A stretch of DNA of 64,000 bases from Novosphingobium barchaimii LL02 (GCF_001046635.1 NZ_KQ130458.1:53144-117143), one strand, 5' to 3'. Counted from the first letter of the stretch, positions 1 through 9,586 are shown. A program made the numbers and translations. Notes: generated from the letters alone by a model not told the origin.

Positions 1-1159
1 TGAACGCGGGCCTTGCGATTTGCGCGCGGACTTCGCTTTCGCGAGCGTCAGGAGCGACAAGAAACAATCCGGCTGTCGCGTGAAGATCGCTGCCGCTCAG
101 CGCAAGGTCCAGCATCCGGACGATACCCGAATAGATGGAGGTCGAATGTTCGACTTCGAAGGCTGCCGCGACCCGGTCGCCGCCTTGCTCCAGCCACAAA
201 ACATCGATGAGGCGGATCGCATCCGCTCCCGTCGATGTCGAAATGGAAGTTGGCAGGCTCTCGAGGCACCCCTCCCCCAAGCGCACCCCGTCATGCAGCC
301 GTCCCCGGTCATTGGATGCGATCCAGATGTTATACCCCAGCGCTAGACCGATATCGCGCAGCCACGCCTGGATTTCCGAATGGGTGCGGTCACTCTCGCC
401 CTGCTTTTGCAGCGCTTTGTTGAGGGTTTGAGCTTCGGCCCGGGCTTGCTCGAGGCGCGCGGCCCAGGATCTTAGAGTCTGGTCTTCCTCGTCGCGCGGG
501 GGCGCGGGATAGCGGCCCGAGCCGATGTCGAACAGAAGGCCACCAATGGCGCCCAGATCGTTCGACAGCAGATCGCGAAAACGCTCGTTCAGGTCGAGCA
601 CGCCCGAGCGCATTGCGAGAAAATGCTGCCAGCTTCCGAGCTTCACCTTGCCGCCGGTCAGCTTGTTATAGCCGTTGACGATCGCCGTGTTGAACGGCGG
701 CACGAGGGTTGGATGCAGGAAATAGAGGAGGTTGGCCACCGCTGGCCCCAGCCCTTTGATGTTCAGACGATCAATCGTGTGAATACCTGCGATGATCTCT
801 TCCGCGGTGTCGCAACAGGCGCAATGGTCCAGCAATCGACCAAACGCGCGTTGGTTCGCCGGGTTTTCATAGATGTCGGGAATGCGCAATTTGGGCTTCC
901 AGAGAAACGCATGGTCCGCGCCCTTGAAGATCTGCCTCTGCTCGGCGACTGAATGAACGACCGTCTCCAGAGAAGAACCGCGATAGGCCACGCCAAACCG
1001 ACCGGCTTCGATCTCAGCAACCACCTGAGCCAGACCACGCCTGATCGAGCGAAAGTTCTTGATGCGCTCATCCCATAGAAACCAGCTCTGGTACGTCGCG
1101 TTCGGGTCTTCCTTCCATCGCTGGATCAGTTGCCGCGCCAGCAATTCAAACTCCGCCAA
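1..1159 (-). CDS. Partial protein with nuclease-like core, function unknown
   Basis: An open frame on the minus strand runs off the left edge without a stop, so the C-terminus is missing. At least 386 codons are visible. I start it at TTG 1159 because GGGGAG lies six bases upstream; an in-frame GTG about 35 bases further up is the alternative. No ATG fits. The N-terminal half contains a stretch around IKGLGPAVANLLYFLHP that resembles a helix-hairpin-helix. The C-terminal half contains IDVLWLEQGGDRVAAAFEVE followed by HSTSIYSG, an acidic pattern like a PD-(D/E)XK nuclease core. A restriction endonuclease or DNA-repair nuclease is possible, but I do not recognise the family. The gene ends about 100 bp before fliQ, which is transcribed in the same direction. 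Confidence 0.6.
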   Translation of the reverse strand, partial: MAEFELLARQLIQRWKEDPNATYQSWFLWDERIKNFRSIRRGLAQVVAEIEAGRFGVAYRGSSLETVVHSVAEQRQIFKGADHAFLWKPKLRIPDIYENPANQRAFGRLLDHCACCDTAEEIIAGIHTIDRLNIKGLGPAVANLLYFLHPTLVPPFNTAIVNGYNKLTGGKVKLGSWQHFLAMRSGVLDLNERFRDLLSNDLGAIGGLLFDIGSGRYPAPPRDEEDQTLRSWAARLEQARAEAQTLNKALQKQGESDRTHSEIQAWLRDIGLALGYNIWIASNDRGRLHDGVRLGEGCLESLPTSISTSTGADAIRLIDVLWLEQGGDRVAAAFEVEHSTSIYSGIVRMLDLALSGSDLHATAGLFLVAPDARESEVRAQIARPAF

Positions 1160-1258
1160 ACCCCGCTCCCCTTTCGCGCCGATCCTCTCCGACGCTAGCA
1201 CTCCGTCCCGTATTCGACCAGTTTTTGCGTGGTCGCCCCGAATGAAAATCGGTCCTCA

Positions 1259-1531
1259 TTATTTGATATCGTCCGGAATATGCGTCAGCAGGTCACGGGT
1301 ATAGTCGATCAGGAGATCGCCAGCGGTTGCCCCGTAAAGCGCGGGGAACAAGATGAACGTCAGGAGCTTGGGGACGAAGCTCACGGTCTGTTCGTTGATC
1401 GATGTAGCAGCCTGGATCATTGAGATAATCAGCCCCACCACCAACATGATTATCAGCGGGGGGCCAGCGACGATCATGATCACCCAAAGCGCCTGGCCCA
1501 TCGAGGCCGAGAAAGGGCTGTAGGTCTCCAT
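1259..1531 (-). CDS. fliQ: Orphan flagellar export protein FliQ
   Basis: A 90-residue protein of the usual FliQ length with two hydrophobic helices (about residues 17-40 and 54-75). The signature GLIISMIQAATSINEQTVSF is followed by VPKLL and DYTRDLL, typical of FliQ/SctS. FliQ is a small inner-membrane subunit of the flagellar type III export gate, where it works with FliP and FliR. The ATG at 1531 is chosen because homology begins there; a longer in-frame reading to 1714 adds low-complexity basic sequence. The oddity is context: no fliP, fliR, flhA or other flagellar gene is seen in the window, so this is a stray gene or the edge of a transferred flagellar fragment. Confidence 0.85.
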   Translation of the reverse strand: METYSPFSASMGQALWVIMIVAGPPLIIMLVVGLIISMIQAATSINEQTVSFVPKLLTFILFPALYGATAGDLLIDYTRDLLTHIPDDIK

Positions 1532-1844
1532 TGCTCCCACCCGACTATGATGCTGACGCCCCTGCCCGTGATGCTGCAACCTTTGTTGCGGGGCGAGCGA
1601 CACGGAGCGCGATCGGTTGATTCCAATCCGTCTTCCCCACATCCGCTCGCCCCGGCGCCACGCTGCGACCCGTGGGCACCTCGGCTGTCCATCCTGCCAG
1701 GCGATGGGCTTCATCTCAATTTACGCAGCGCTGGCGTTTACCCCTCACGACCCGATCTTTTTTTGGAAGAGCGTGTCTCTGTTCGAGGGAAGAGGCATCG
1801 TACCGCGTAATATCAGTGACGGCCGAGGTCAGCGAAAGGCTCGC
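1532..1844. other. Intergenic stretch, nothing recognised
   Basis: 313 bp between the divergent fliQ and thioredoxin-reductase-like genes. Frames are open on both strands but show no coherent protein. It should hold promoters for both genes; I see no convincing -35/-10 pair, repeat or RNA. Confidence 0.5.
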
Positions 1845-2732
1845 ATGTACGATTGCGTCATCATAGGCGGTGGCCCGGCAGGGCTGACAGCAGCCACCTA
1901 TCTGGGCCGGTTTCTGCGTTCTACGCTGGTCATCGATGCCGGCGACGGCCGCGCGTCCTCCATTCCAGCCACGCACAACCTGATGGGTTTTCCAGACGGC
2001 ATATCGGGCGACGATCTGCTGTCGCGGATGCGCCGGCATGCCCTGCGTTACGGCGCGAAGCTCTCCGATGGTTTAGCCAATGGGATTGTACAGACCCGGA
2101 CGGGCTTCCTGGTCACTACAGGTGTCGAGGCCGTCAATACCCGCACGATATTGCTTGCCCAAGGCGTGAGAAATCATCGTCCGCGAATGGCGCTGGAAAC
2201 GCATGATCGAGGCCTCGTGCAAGGTCTGATACGCTATTGCCCGATCTGTGACGGCTATGAGGTACGCGGCAAGCGGGTGGCCGTGCTGGGGTGCTCAGAC
2301 CATGGCGCCGCCGAGTCTGTGTTCGTGCGGCACTATAGCGACACCGTCACCTTGCTCGCGCAGGACGGCTCGCAACTGTCGGAGGCCGAAGAGGCAGATC
2401 TGGCTCGAGGCGGTATCGCGGTCGAACGCGCCCCTGTCCGAGATTTGTCGATCGATGGAAAGGATCTGATCGCTCAATTGACCGATGGCCGATCGCTTCG
2501 CTTCGACACCCTTTATGTTGCCCTCGGAACCTCCCCTCGCTCGGAACTCGCGCACATGGCCGGTGCGAAACTGGACCAGGCAGGGTGCATTGTCGTCGAC
2601 GAGCATCAACAAACGACGGTCAGCGGCCTGTTCGCTGCTGGCGACATGGTCGAAGGGCTGGATCAAATTGCTGTTGCGGCCGGTCAGGCCGCCAAGGCTG
2701 CAACGGCGATCCACAATCTGTTGCCCGGCTGA
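1845..2732 (+). CDS. Thioredoxin-reductase-like FAD/NAD(P) oxidoreductase
   Basis: A 295-residue flavoprotein. The FAD dinucleotide motif GGGPAGL sits at residues 8-14, the redox cysteine pair CPIC at 132-135 in the context CPICDGYEVRGK, and the second FAD contact LFAAGDMVEGLDQIAVAAGQ near the C-terminus. Thioredoxin reductases usually have CATC at the cysteine site, and the NADPH-binding stretch here (VLGCSDHGA) departs from the usual GxGxxA form, so the substrate may not be thioredoxin. The ATG at 1845 begins MYDCVIIGGGPAGL; a longer reading upstream adds unrelated sequence. It lies about 100 bp before copA on the same strand and may contribute to thiol redox balance under metal stress, which is inference. 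Confidence 0.85.
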   Translation: MYDCVIIGGGPAGLTAATYLGRFLRSTLVIDAGDGRASSIPATHNLMGFPDGISGDDLLSRMRRHALRYGAKLSDGLANGIVQTRTGFLVTTGVEAVNTRTILLAQGVRNHRPRMALETHDRGLVQGLIRYCPICDGYEVRGKRVAVLGCSDHGAAESVFVRHYSDTVTLLAQDGSQLSEAEEADLARGGIAVERAPVRDLSIDGKDLIAQLTDGRSLRFDTLYVALGTSPRSELAHMAGAKLDQAGCIVVDEHQQTTVSGLFAAGDMVEGLDQIAVAAGQAAKAATAIHNLLPG

Positions 2733-2777
2733 GACGCCAGCGCAGAATCAGCCATCAAAAATATATGCATGTCGGGC

Positions 2778-2808
2778 TTGACCCTGACACGATGTCAGAC
2801 CCCAGATT
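2778..2808 (+). promoter_or_regulatory. Candidate MerR-type promoter/operator of copA
   Basis: A -35-like TTGACC (2778-2783) and a weak -10-like CAGATT (2803-2808) are separated by 19 bp, the long spacer typical of MerR-family promoters. Inside the spacer is the dyad TGACA-CGA-TGTCA (2785-2797). CueR, encoded downstream of copA, is the likely binder. The -10 match is poor. Confidence 0.5.
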
Positions 2809-2835
2809 GCATTTCGTCGATAAGGAGACGAGCCT

Positions 2836-5205
2836 GTGACTGATCCTGTTCCAGCTAGCAATTCGGGCGCCCATAGCTGCTGCGCCGGCAAGCACGGTGG
2901 CGGCACGGACGTGAAAACGGTCAAAGATCCGGTTTGCGGGATGATGGTTGATCCGACGGGAACGTCACATCATGCCTCGCATGACGGCGAGGACTATCAT
3001 TTCTGCAGCGCGGGTTGCCGCACGAAGTTTGTCGCTGACCCGGAGCGCTACCTGTCCGAGGGTGAGAAGGAGGCGGCAACCGCTCAACCGGGCGCAATCT
3101 GGACCTGCCCCATGCACCCGGAGGTCCGCCAGGATCATCCCGGGCCATGCCCGATCTGCGGCATGGCCCTTGAGCCGGAACTTGTGACGGCAGACACTGG
3201 GCCGAGCGGTGAACTTCTGGATATGTCCCGGCGTTTCTGGATCGCCTTGCTGCTCACCATCCCGGTGTTTGTCCTGGAGATGGGCAGCCACCTCTTCCCG
3301 GCGCTGCACAATCTTGTACCGCCCCAACTATCTGGTTGGCTTCAGTTTGCGCTGGCTACCCCGGTCGTGCTCTGGGCGGGTTGGCCATTCTTTGAACGTG
3401 GGTGGGCGTCCGTGCGGACACGGAACCTCAATATGTTCACCCTGATCGCGATGGGCACGGGCGTGGCCTGGGCCTACAGCGTGGTGGCAACCATCGCCCC
3501 GTCGGTATTCCCGGCAGCGTTTCGGATGATGGACGGGACGGTCGCGATCTATTTCGAAGCCGCCGCCGTCATTACCGTGCTCGTGCTGCTGGGGCAGGTG
3601 CTCGAGCTGCGCGCCCGCGAGCGGACTTCGGGCGCAATTAAGGCGCTACTCAACCTCGCGCCCAAGACCGCGCGCCGCATTGGCGCCGACGGGGATGATG
3701 AGGAGGTCTCGCTCGAGCAGGTGGCCGTCGGTGATCGTCTCCGTGTGCGGCCCGGCGAAAAAGTACCCGTCGATGGCAAGGTCGAAGACGGCCGATCCTC
3801 GCTCGACGAGTCGATGGTGACGGGCGAGTCGATGCCGGTCACAAAGGCGCTGGGCGATGCGGTCATCGGCGGAACGATCAACCAAAGCGGCGCCCTCGTC
3901 ATTCGCGCGGAGAAGGTCGGACGCGACACGATGTTGGCGCGTATTGTCCAGATGGTCGCTGACGCCCAGCGTTCGCGGGCACCCATCCAGCGCCTGGCCG
4001 ATCAGGTCGCGGGATGGTTCGTGCCCGCGGTCCTGCTGATCGCGCTCATTGCCTTTGGCGTGTGGGGAATCTGGGGACCAGAGCCGCGTCTGGCCCATGG
4101 CCTGATCGCCGCTGTCGCTGTCCTCATCATCGCCTGCCCCTGCGCCTTGGGGCTGGCGACGCCGATGTCGATCATGGTCGGCATCGGCCGGGGTGCAGGG
4201 CTCGGCGTGCTGATCAAGAATGCCGAAGCGCTGGAGCGGATGGAGAAGATCGACACACTGGTCGTCGACAAGACCGGCACGCTGACCGAGGGCCGGCCGT
4301 CGGTTACCCGCATCGTTCCCGCGACAAGCTATGAGGAGACCGAGCTGCTGCGGCTTGCCGCCGGCGTGGAGCGGGCATCGGAACATCCGCTGGCGCTGGC
4401 CGTGGTCGCCGCCGCCAAGGATAGGGGGATTGCGCTCCCCGAGGTCACCGACTTTGATTCCCCAACCGGCAAGGGAGCGATCGGCACGGTCGATGGCAAG
4501 CGCATCACGCTGGGCAATGCCGGCTTCCTGTCAGAAAACGGGATCGAGGTTCGCGCCCTTGAGCCGCAGGCGGATGAGCTGCGCCAAGACGGCGCGACCG
4601 CCATCTTCATCGGGATCGACGGACAGGCCGCCGGCATCCTTGCCATTGCCGATGCAATCAAAGAAACGACGGCTGAGGCTATCGCGGCGCTTCGCAAGGA
4701 GGGCATCCGGGTTGTCATGCTGACGGGCGACAATCGCACAACAGCACAAGCGGTCGGGCGGAAACTTGGAATCGATGATGTCGAAGCCGAAGTGTTGCCG
4801 GATCAGAAAAGCGATGTGGTCTCGCGATTGAAAGCTGAGGGGCGCATCGTGGCCATGGCAGGCGACGGAGTTAATGACGCGCCCGCGCTCGCCGTCGCCG
4901 ATGTCGGCATTGCGATGGGCTCGGGCACCGATGTCGCAATCGAAAGCGCCGGCGTCACCCTGCTGAAGGGCGACTTGAACGGCATCGTTCGTGCGCGCCG
5001 TTTGAGCGAAGCAACGATGTCCAACATCCGCCAGAACCTGTTCTTCGCTTTCATCTACAACGCTGCCGGGGTCCCGATCGCTGCGGGGCTGCTCTACCCG
5101 ATCTTCGGCATCCTGCTCTCGCCGATCATCGCGGCGGCCGCGATGGCACTGTCCTCCGTCAGCGTCGTGACGAACGCATTGCGGCTCAACCGGGTGGAAT
5201 TGTGA
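2836..5205 (+). CDS. copA: Copper-exporting P1B-1 ATPase CopA
   Basis: A 789-residue heavy-metal ATPase that exports Cu(I) (possibly Ag(I)) across the inner membrane. It starts at GTG 2836 behind AAGGAG. The N-terminus has a Cys-rich stretch, a YHS domain ([10 protein letters not shown] and YHFCSAGC, about residues 30-73) and a metal-binding segment CPMHPEV with [11 protein letters not shown] (about 88-115) in place of classical CXXC HMA domains. The pump core follows: metal site CPC in [12 protein letters not shown] (about 431-442), phosphorylation site DKTGTLTEG (about 478), SEHPLA (about 514) and GDGVNDAP (about 676). The C-terminal YN and MALSS motifs are those of the Cu(I) class. It overlaps cueR by four bases, so the pair is co-transcribed. 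Confidence 0.95.
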   Translation: MTDPVPASNSGAHSCCAGKHGGGTDVKTVKDPVCGMMVDPTGTSHHASHDGEDYHFCSAGCRTKFVADPERYLSEGEKEAATAQPGAIWTCPMHPEVRQDHPGPCPICGMALEPELVTADTGPSGELLDMSRRFWIALLLTIPVFVLEMGSHLFPALHNLVPPQLSGWLQFALATPVVLWAGWPFFERGWASVRTRNLNMFTLIAMGTGVAWAYSVVATIAPSVFPAAFRMMDGTVAIYFEAAAVITVLVLLGQVLELRARERTSGAIKALLNLAPKTARRIGADGDDEEVSLEQVAVGDRLRVRPGEKVPVDGKVEDGRSSLDESMVTGESMPVTKALGDAVIGGTINQSGALVIRAEKVGRDTMLARIVQMVADAQRSRAPIQRLADQVAGWFVPAVLLIALIAFGVWGIWGPEPRLAHGLIAAVAVLIIACPCALGLATPMSIMVGIGRGAGLGVLIKNAEALERMEKIDTLVVDKTGTLTEGRPSVTRIVPATSYEETELLRLAAGVERASEHPLALAVVAAAKDRGIALPEVTDFDSPTGKGAIGTVDGKRITLGNAGFLSENGIEVRALEPQADELRQDGATAIFIGIDGQAAGILAIADAIKETTAEAIAALRKEGIRVVMLTGDNRTTAQAVGRKLGIDDVEAEVLPDQKSDVVSRLKAEGRIVAMAGDGVNDAPALAVADVGIAMGSGTDVAIESAGVTLLKGDLNGIVRARRLSEATMSNIRQNLFFAFIYNAAGVPIAAGLLYPIFGILLSPIIAAAAMALSSVSVVTNALRLNRVEL

Positions 5206-5588
5206 ACATCGGCGCGGCATCGGACGCGAGCGGGGTCTCTCAGCGGATGATCCGCCATTACGAGAAAATCGGCCTGATCCCGTCGGCGGCGCGGCGGGAT
5301 AGTGGGTATCGCGACTACTCGGATGCCGATGTGCATCGACTTCGGTTCATAGCCAATGCCCGCGACCTCGGCTTTCCAATCGAAGAAATCCGAAAGCTGC
5401 TTGATCTATGGTCCGATCGGGCCCGCGCCAGTGCCGAGGTCAAGGCACTGGCAGAGTCCCGCGCAGCCGACCTTGGCCGCAAGGCGGACGCGCTTAATGC
5501 GATGCGAGCAGCGCTGATGGATCTGGCGAGGAGCTGTCACGGTAACAATCGGCCGGAATGTCCGATCCTGACGCATCTGGAATCTTGA
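5202..5588 (+). CDS. cueR: MerR-family copper-responsive regulator CueR
   Basis: A 128-residue MerR-family activator with the N-terminal HTH ([20 protein letters not shown]) and a dimerisation helix. Cysteines 112 and 120, in [11 protein letters not shown], match the two Cu(I)-ligand positions of CueR. The GTG start at 5202 overlaps the copA stop (GTGA), so the regulator is translated with the pump it probably controls and is autoregulated through the promoter at about 2778. The following 220 bp, up to the convergent dmeF, hold no gene I can support. Confidence 0.9.
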   Translation: MNIGAASDASGVSQRMIRHYEKIGLIPSAARRDSGYRDYSDADVHRLRFIANARDLGFPIEEIRKLLDLWSDRARASAEVKALAESRAADLGRKADALNAMRAALMDLARSCHGNNRPECPILTHLES

Positions 5589-5809
5589 ATCTAGTCTTCG
5601 CGCGGGGCCTTCGCGCTCATTTCTGCAACTCGCGACCCGCCAGTTTCGCGAGCCGGCGCGGAAGATCGGCAGCAATCTTGCGTTGCTGTTGAGGCTGCGC
5701 CTTCTTCCATGCCCGGCATTCGGGTTTGGACCTACCGCACCCTCGACACCACCCGGTCGTGCCATCGAAACGGCACAGGTCTATGCACGGCGACTTAACA
5801 GCAACCTCG

Positions 5810-6733
5810 TCAGTGGCATTCGACTGTTAGGTGCTTCAACTCATGGACCGGCACGAGCCGGTCGCGGATCACGCCTGCATTGATCCCCGCACTGCCGACC
5901 ACTCCGACGATGGCGGCATGGGCCTCGGGACCGACACGCCAGACATGCAGATCGGCAATACGCACATCGCCTGGCCCTTCAACGAGATCCTGTATTTCCT
6001 CGGCAACATGGCTGTCGGTCGAGTCGAGGAGGACTGAGGCGGTATCTCGCATCAGGCTCCAGGACCAGCGGGCGATTACGACGGCTCCCACGATCCCCAT
6101 GACGGGGTCCATCCACACCCAGCCAAGGTAGCGGCCTGCCAGAAGGGCCGCGATTGCCAATACCGATGTGAGAGCGTCGGCGAGGACATGCACATACGCC
6201 GAGCGGAGATTGTTGTCGCCGCCATGGGCATGATGGTCGTGGGCATGATCGTCATGCCCATGATGGTGGTGGTGGCTGCCCGACAGCAGGAAGGCGCTGA
6301 GGATATTCACGCCAAGCCCAACGACGGCAATCAGGGTCGCCTCGCCGAAGGCAACCTTTATGGGCTCGAACAGCCGAAGGATCGATTCAATCCCGATCCC
6401 CAGGGCGATCAGGCCCAGCACCAGCGCCGAGGCGAAGCCCGCCAAGTCGCCGACCTTGCCTGTTCCGAAGCTGAACCGCCGGTTCGATGCATGCTGCTTG
6501 GCATAGGCATAAGCAATCGCTGCGACACTCAACGCGCCAGCATGCGTTGCCATATGGAAGCCATCGGCCAGCAGCGCCATCGATCCGGTGACATAGCCGG
6601 CGAAAATCTCGCCGATCATCATCACAGCCGTCAGCACCACCACCCACAGCGTCCGACGAGCGTTGTCGTCGTGAGAGGCCCCCAGATACACATGGTCGTG
6701 CACAAAGGCGTCAATATCGCGGGACGTCGTCAT
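5810..6733 (-). CDS. dmeF: Cation diffusion facilitator DmeF (Co/Ni efflux)
   Basis: A 307-residue CDF transporter expected to exchange cytoplasmic divalent metal for protons. It has the transmembrane signature ALLADGFHMATHAGAL, in which the metal-site Asp and His residues (DxxHM.TH) are visible, and a second pair YVHVLADALTSV. A His-rich cytoplasmic loop (SGSHHHHHGHDDHAHDHHAH) lies between helices IV and V. A short C-terminal cytoplasmic domain ends at LTVECH. The upstream gene on the same strand is an RcnR-type nickel/cobalt sensor, the arrangement known as dmeRF, which points to Co and Ni rather than Zn/Cd. The two genes are 10 bp apart. Confidence 0.9.
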   Translation of the reverse strand: MTTSRDIDAFVHDHVYLGASHDDNARRTLWVVVLTAVMMIGEIFAGYVTGSMALLADGFHMATHAGALSVAAIAYAYAKQHASNRRFSFGTGKVGDLAGFASALVLGLIALGIGIESILRLFEPIKVAFGEATLIAVVGLGVNILSAFLLSGSHHHHHGHDDHAHDHHAHGGDNNLRSAYVHVLADALTSVLAIAALLAGRYLGWVWMDPVMGIVGAVVIARWSWSLMRDTASVLLDSTDSHVAEEIQDLVEGPGDVRIADLHVWRVGPEAHAAIVGVVGSAGINAGVIRDRLVPVHELKHLTVECH

Positions 6734-6743
6734 GATCTCAGCC

Positions 6744-7019
6744 TTATTTCGCGTAGCGGCGTATGACCGCGATCAATTCGTCTGCTCCCGCGGCACGATC
6801 TTCGGCCGTGAGGTCGGGGTCCGCCACATGGGCTCGGACATGCTCTTCAATAATCTCGTCCATCAGCCCGTTCATGGCGCCGCGCGCCGCTGCAACGAGA
6901 TGCAGAGTCGTCGTGCAATCGGCGTTGGCGGTCAGCGCTTTCTCGATCGCCGTGACCTGCCCGGCGATACGTCGCACGCGCTTCAGGAGCTCATCACTGC
7001 CTTCGGTCAAATGTCCCAT
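6744..7019 (-). CDS. dmeR: RcnR/CsoR-family Ni/Co sensor DmeR
   Basis: A 91-residue all-helical repressor of the RcnR/FrmR/CsoR family. It has the RcnR metal-ligand set His3, Cys35, His60 and His64 (MGHL, NADCTTTLH, EEHVRAH), which distinguishes nickel/cobalt sensors from copper CsoR and formaldehyde FrmR proteins. It precedes dmeF in one operon and should repress it in the absence of metal. A G6-tract operator candidate lies immediately upstream. Confidence 0.9.
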   Translation of the reverse strand: MGHLTEGSDELLKRVRRIAGQVTAIEKALTANADCTTTLHLVAAARGAMNGLMDEIIEEHVRAHVADPDLTAEDRAAGADELIAVIRRYAK

Positions 7020-7035
7020 AGCATACCCCCCTACC
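7020..7035 (-). promoter_or_regulatory. Candidate DmeR operator (G6 tract)
   Basis: On the minus strand the sequence just upstream of dmeR reads GGGTAGGGGGGTATGC. A run of six G flanked by TA is the hallmark of RcnR-type operators. It abuts the dmeR start, which suits autoregulation. Confidence 0.55.
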
Positions 7036-7121
7036 CTATCTCGTTGGTGATAGCCAGAGCAGTCTCAGGCCCCCGAGCCGCCTAGGCGAGTTCGCGATTG
7101 GACAGATAGTCGGCTTACCAG

Positions 7122-8333
7122 TCAGGCCAATTTATTGAGCAAACGCCCGGCTGCGCCCGCCTCGGCAGCAAGATTGCGATTGTAGGCAAGCGGCATGCGC
7201 GGGCTCTTCCAGCGCAGCGCATCCATGATTCCGGCGAGATCCTCGCCGCTTGCGAACAGGTCCTGGTTGAGCCCCACGCGTGTCGAATGCGCGCTGACCC
7301 CCTTGAGCAGTCGCGCGAGATCGTCGGCGGTGAGATCGCTCAGAGCCCCGCGATCGAACGCCCGCTGGATGATCGACCGGTAGATCGGTCCGATCGACCC
7401 GGGATGCAGGGCAACACTGCCGACATCAAACTCCAACCGGGCCGGCACCGCCGGCTTAGAGAGCGTCTTGCGTAGATCCCAGGTTTCGCGGCTTGAGATA
7501 CTATCGATTCGACGCCCCTTCACCGCTGCTCGCGCCTTGTAGCGCCGCACCTGGACGCGGCGAAACAGCGGACCAGAGGATATCCCTGCGGATTGCGTCC
7601 AGGCCGCAATCGCGCGCACCGAGCGCGGCGACAGGTACGCGGTCGCCCCCTCCCCTTCCTGGTCGCCCTTGCTGCGCTGTATCGTGAGAAGCCGCGCCTC
7701 GGGATCGAGCGCCTCGACAATGTGCTCAACCGCGATCGCCACCAACTCGGAGGCGCGCAGCCCCGTATCATAGGCAACCGACAGCAGCGCGCGATCGCGC
7801 AGTCCCGGCAGATCGTCGGGGCAGGCCTCGAGCAACGCCCGCACGTTCAGCCCTCGCGGTGCCTCGCGCTCCACATCACGGACCGGCCCCTTGAAGCGCA
7901 GCGGCCGTGCCTGGACCTGCGCGGTCCCCTTCTCGCGCCGGATCGCCCGGAGCCGCAGCTTGACCAGCTCGGTCTGCGTCGGATCCTTCAGATCGAGAAG
8001 CTGGTGGATCTTCGCGATCGACGCCTTGTAGCGGCCGAGCGAAGCCGGTTTGGCCCCCTTCCCCGCCCTTGCGTCGAGATAGTCAGCCACGAGTTCGGGG
8101 GTCGCTGGCAGCGACGCCCTGTGCGAGCACCGACACCAAAGATCGAACGCCTCCAGATCGGATTTGAGGGCGCGGATGCTGTGGGGCGAGGAGGCGGCCT
8201 GATAGGCATCGATGAGCGCCTTGTTGACGGTGATCGTCTGGCCGGCCCCAAGCTTCGTCACTTCCCATGCCAGATCGACCCCCGATCCCGATGGCGGGTC
8301 CGTCACTGGGCTTATGGCGGGCAGTTGTTCCAC
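7122..8333 (-). CDS. Tyrosine recombinase / site-specific integrase
   Basis: A 403-residue tyrosine recombinase. The SAM-like core-binding region spans about residues 35-130. The catalytic domain shows the first arginine in YDTGLRASELVAI (R193), the H-x-x-R pair in SAHSTRVG, and a C-terminal tyrosine in MPLAYNRNL. Families of this kind resolve plasmid multimers or move elements. It starts 2 bp after the stop of the TIR-like gene, so the two are one transcript. No attachment site or flanking direct repeat was identified, so its role (resolution or element mobility) is open. Confidence 0.88.
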   Translation of the reverse strand: MEQLPAISPVTDPPSGSGVDLAWEVTKLGAGQTITVNKALIDAYQAASSPHSIRALKSDLEAFDLWCRCSHRASLPATPELVADYLDARAGKGAKPASLGRYKASIAKIHQLLDLKDPTQTELVKLRLRAIRREKGTAQVQARPLRFKGPVRDVEREAPRGLNVRALLEACPDDLPGLRDRALLSVAYDTGLRASELVAIAVEHIVEALDPEARLLTIQRSKGDQEGEGATAYLSPRSVRAIAAWTQSAGISSGPLFRRVQVRRYKARAAVKGRRIDSISSRETWDLRKTLSKPAVPARLEFDVGSVALHPGSIGPIYRSIIQRAFDRGALSDLTADDLARLLKGVSAHSTRVGLNQDLFASGEDLAGIMDALRWKSPRMPLAYNRNLAAEAGAAGRLLNKLA

Positions 8334-8335
8334 GC

Positions 8336-9586
8336 TCAGGGCCTCGACTGTTCGATGATCTGGTCGTGGGTGAACGGCTCCATGCCGTAAGCCGCGGCCA
8401 GGCCGTTGAAGGCCGCGACGGCGACGCGCTGGAGTTCCTCTACCCCGATCGACGTTAGCGTTGCATCGTACTCGTAGGAGTCCTCAACCGCCGCGTGGCC
8501 TTCGTCATTGAACTGGAACGGGCCGCGCGGCCACCAGCTGTCCCTGATGTCGGTGACGCCGAGCCGGACATGGATCGGCAGCGAACCACCATGGGCGAGC
8601 ACCAGCGCGCAGTTCCGCTCCAGAAAATGGAGCCAGCGCTGGTAGAAATAGCCGGTCGACAGGGTGAGCCGCTCTTCATCTCGCTGAAACAGGAACCCCC
8701 CGCCCACGCCCCAGATTTCGCCGGTCTTCTCGAACCACTGGGTCAAGGCGACCGTGGGATCGACGCCCTCCTCCGCTGTGCCTGGCCAGTAGACCATCGC
8801 TCCGCCCTTGCTGATTCCGAAATTGAGCGCGTTGGGCTGTGCCAGCAGCGCCGGATGCCCCTCACTGCCAGCCAGAGCTTGCTTTGCTCCCGGCTTCGCC
8901 GCCCATTTCGACGGAATGATCCGCGCATAGCCCGCGAAGTGCGGCTTCCACCGCAGCTTCGTCGTGCCGTGCATCGGATTGGTCACCGTCTGCACTTCGG
9001 ACCGATCAAACCAGACGTCGGCATCACCCGGGAAATGCGACTGCCAGGGAATGGCTTCTGGCGGCAGCGGGGGAAGTTCGTCCAATGAGGCCTTCAACGC
9101 GCCCGCGAGCTGCTTTGCCAATTCTCCGCGCACGCGGCGTAGCTCGGTCGTATCGGCGCCAACCGGCAGGTGAAACGCGATCGGTCCGCGCCTACCCCGC
9201 ATGTCGAACGGCAGCTTGTCGAGCGTGGCGCCCTCGAACGCGGTGTTCCAGACCTGGATGACGCGGTGCTCGCTCAGCGCTCGGTTCGCATAGCCCATCT
9301 CGAGGAGGACGTTCGGGTTCGCGCAGGCTTTGCCGCTCTCGGACACGGCGATCGGCGTGACGTCCCCGACGAAGACCGCCGCCTCGTCGATCTTGCGAAG
9401 AATGGTCGCGACGATGTCGGGCGTGCCGGCCACGCCTTGCGTGTCCGAGGTCAGGCTCGGCCGGTCGGCTTCCTCGACGTCGGCCGAGAGCATCGTGATC
9501 GCGGCGTCGAGCGCGAAACGGACGACCTCGCGCGTGACACGCCCGTCGAGATCGCTCTGCCATGACCAGAATACCGTCTTTTCCAC
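8336..9586 (-). CDS. TIR-like N-terminal domain protein, putative defence factor
   Basis: A 416-residue protein. Its first 130 residues start with KTVFWSWQSD, continue with TPDIVATILRKIDEAAVFVG, and contain NPNVLLEMGYANRAL (residues 90-104). The N-x-x-x-E-x-G-Y pattern is that of TIR/SLOG-like nucleotide-processing domains, such as the TIR-like group seen in defence proteins; the glutamate at 96 would be the catalytic candidate. The remaining 280 residues are soluble and not recognised. The short promoter region upstream contains a long dyad. It is the first gene of an operon with the tyrosine recombinase. NADase or nucleotide-signal activity is inference only. Confidence 0.6.
   Translation of the reverse strand: MEKTVFWSWQSDLDGRVTREVVRFALDAAITMLSADVEEADRPSLTSDTQGVAGTPDIVATILRKIDEAAVFVGDVTPIAVSESGKACANPNVLLEMGYANRALSEHRVIQVWNTAFEGATLDKLPFDMRGRRGPIAFHLPVGADTTELRRVRGELAKQLAGALKASLDELPPLPPEAIPWQSHFPGDADVWFDRSEVQTVTNPMHGTTKLRWKPHFAGYARIIPSKWAAKPGAKQALAGSEGHPALLAQPNALNFGISKGGAMVYWPGTAEEGVDPTVALTQWFEKTGEIWGVGGGFLFQRDEERLTLSTGYFYQRWLHFLERNCALVLAHGGSLPIHVRLGVTDIRDSWWPRGPFQFNDEGHAAVEDSYEYDATLTSIGVEELQRVAVAAFNGLAAAYGMEPFTHDQIIEQSRP

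Noticed and set aside
1617-1844. Upstream extension of the thioredoxin-reductase-like gene
   Set aside because: The 76 added residues precede the FAD motif and match nothing in the family; ATG 1845 is the natural start.
5589-5809. Possible C-terminal remnant on the minus strand ending KLAGRELQK
   Set aside because: About 37 codons of plausible protein-like sequence but no start, no partner and no recognised family.
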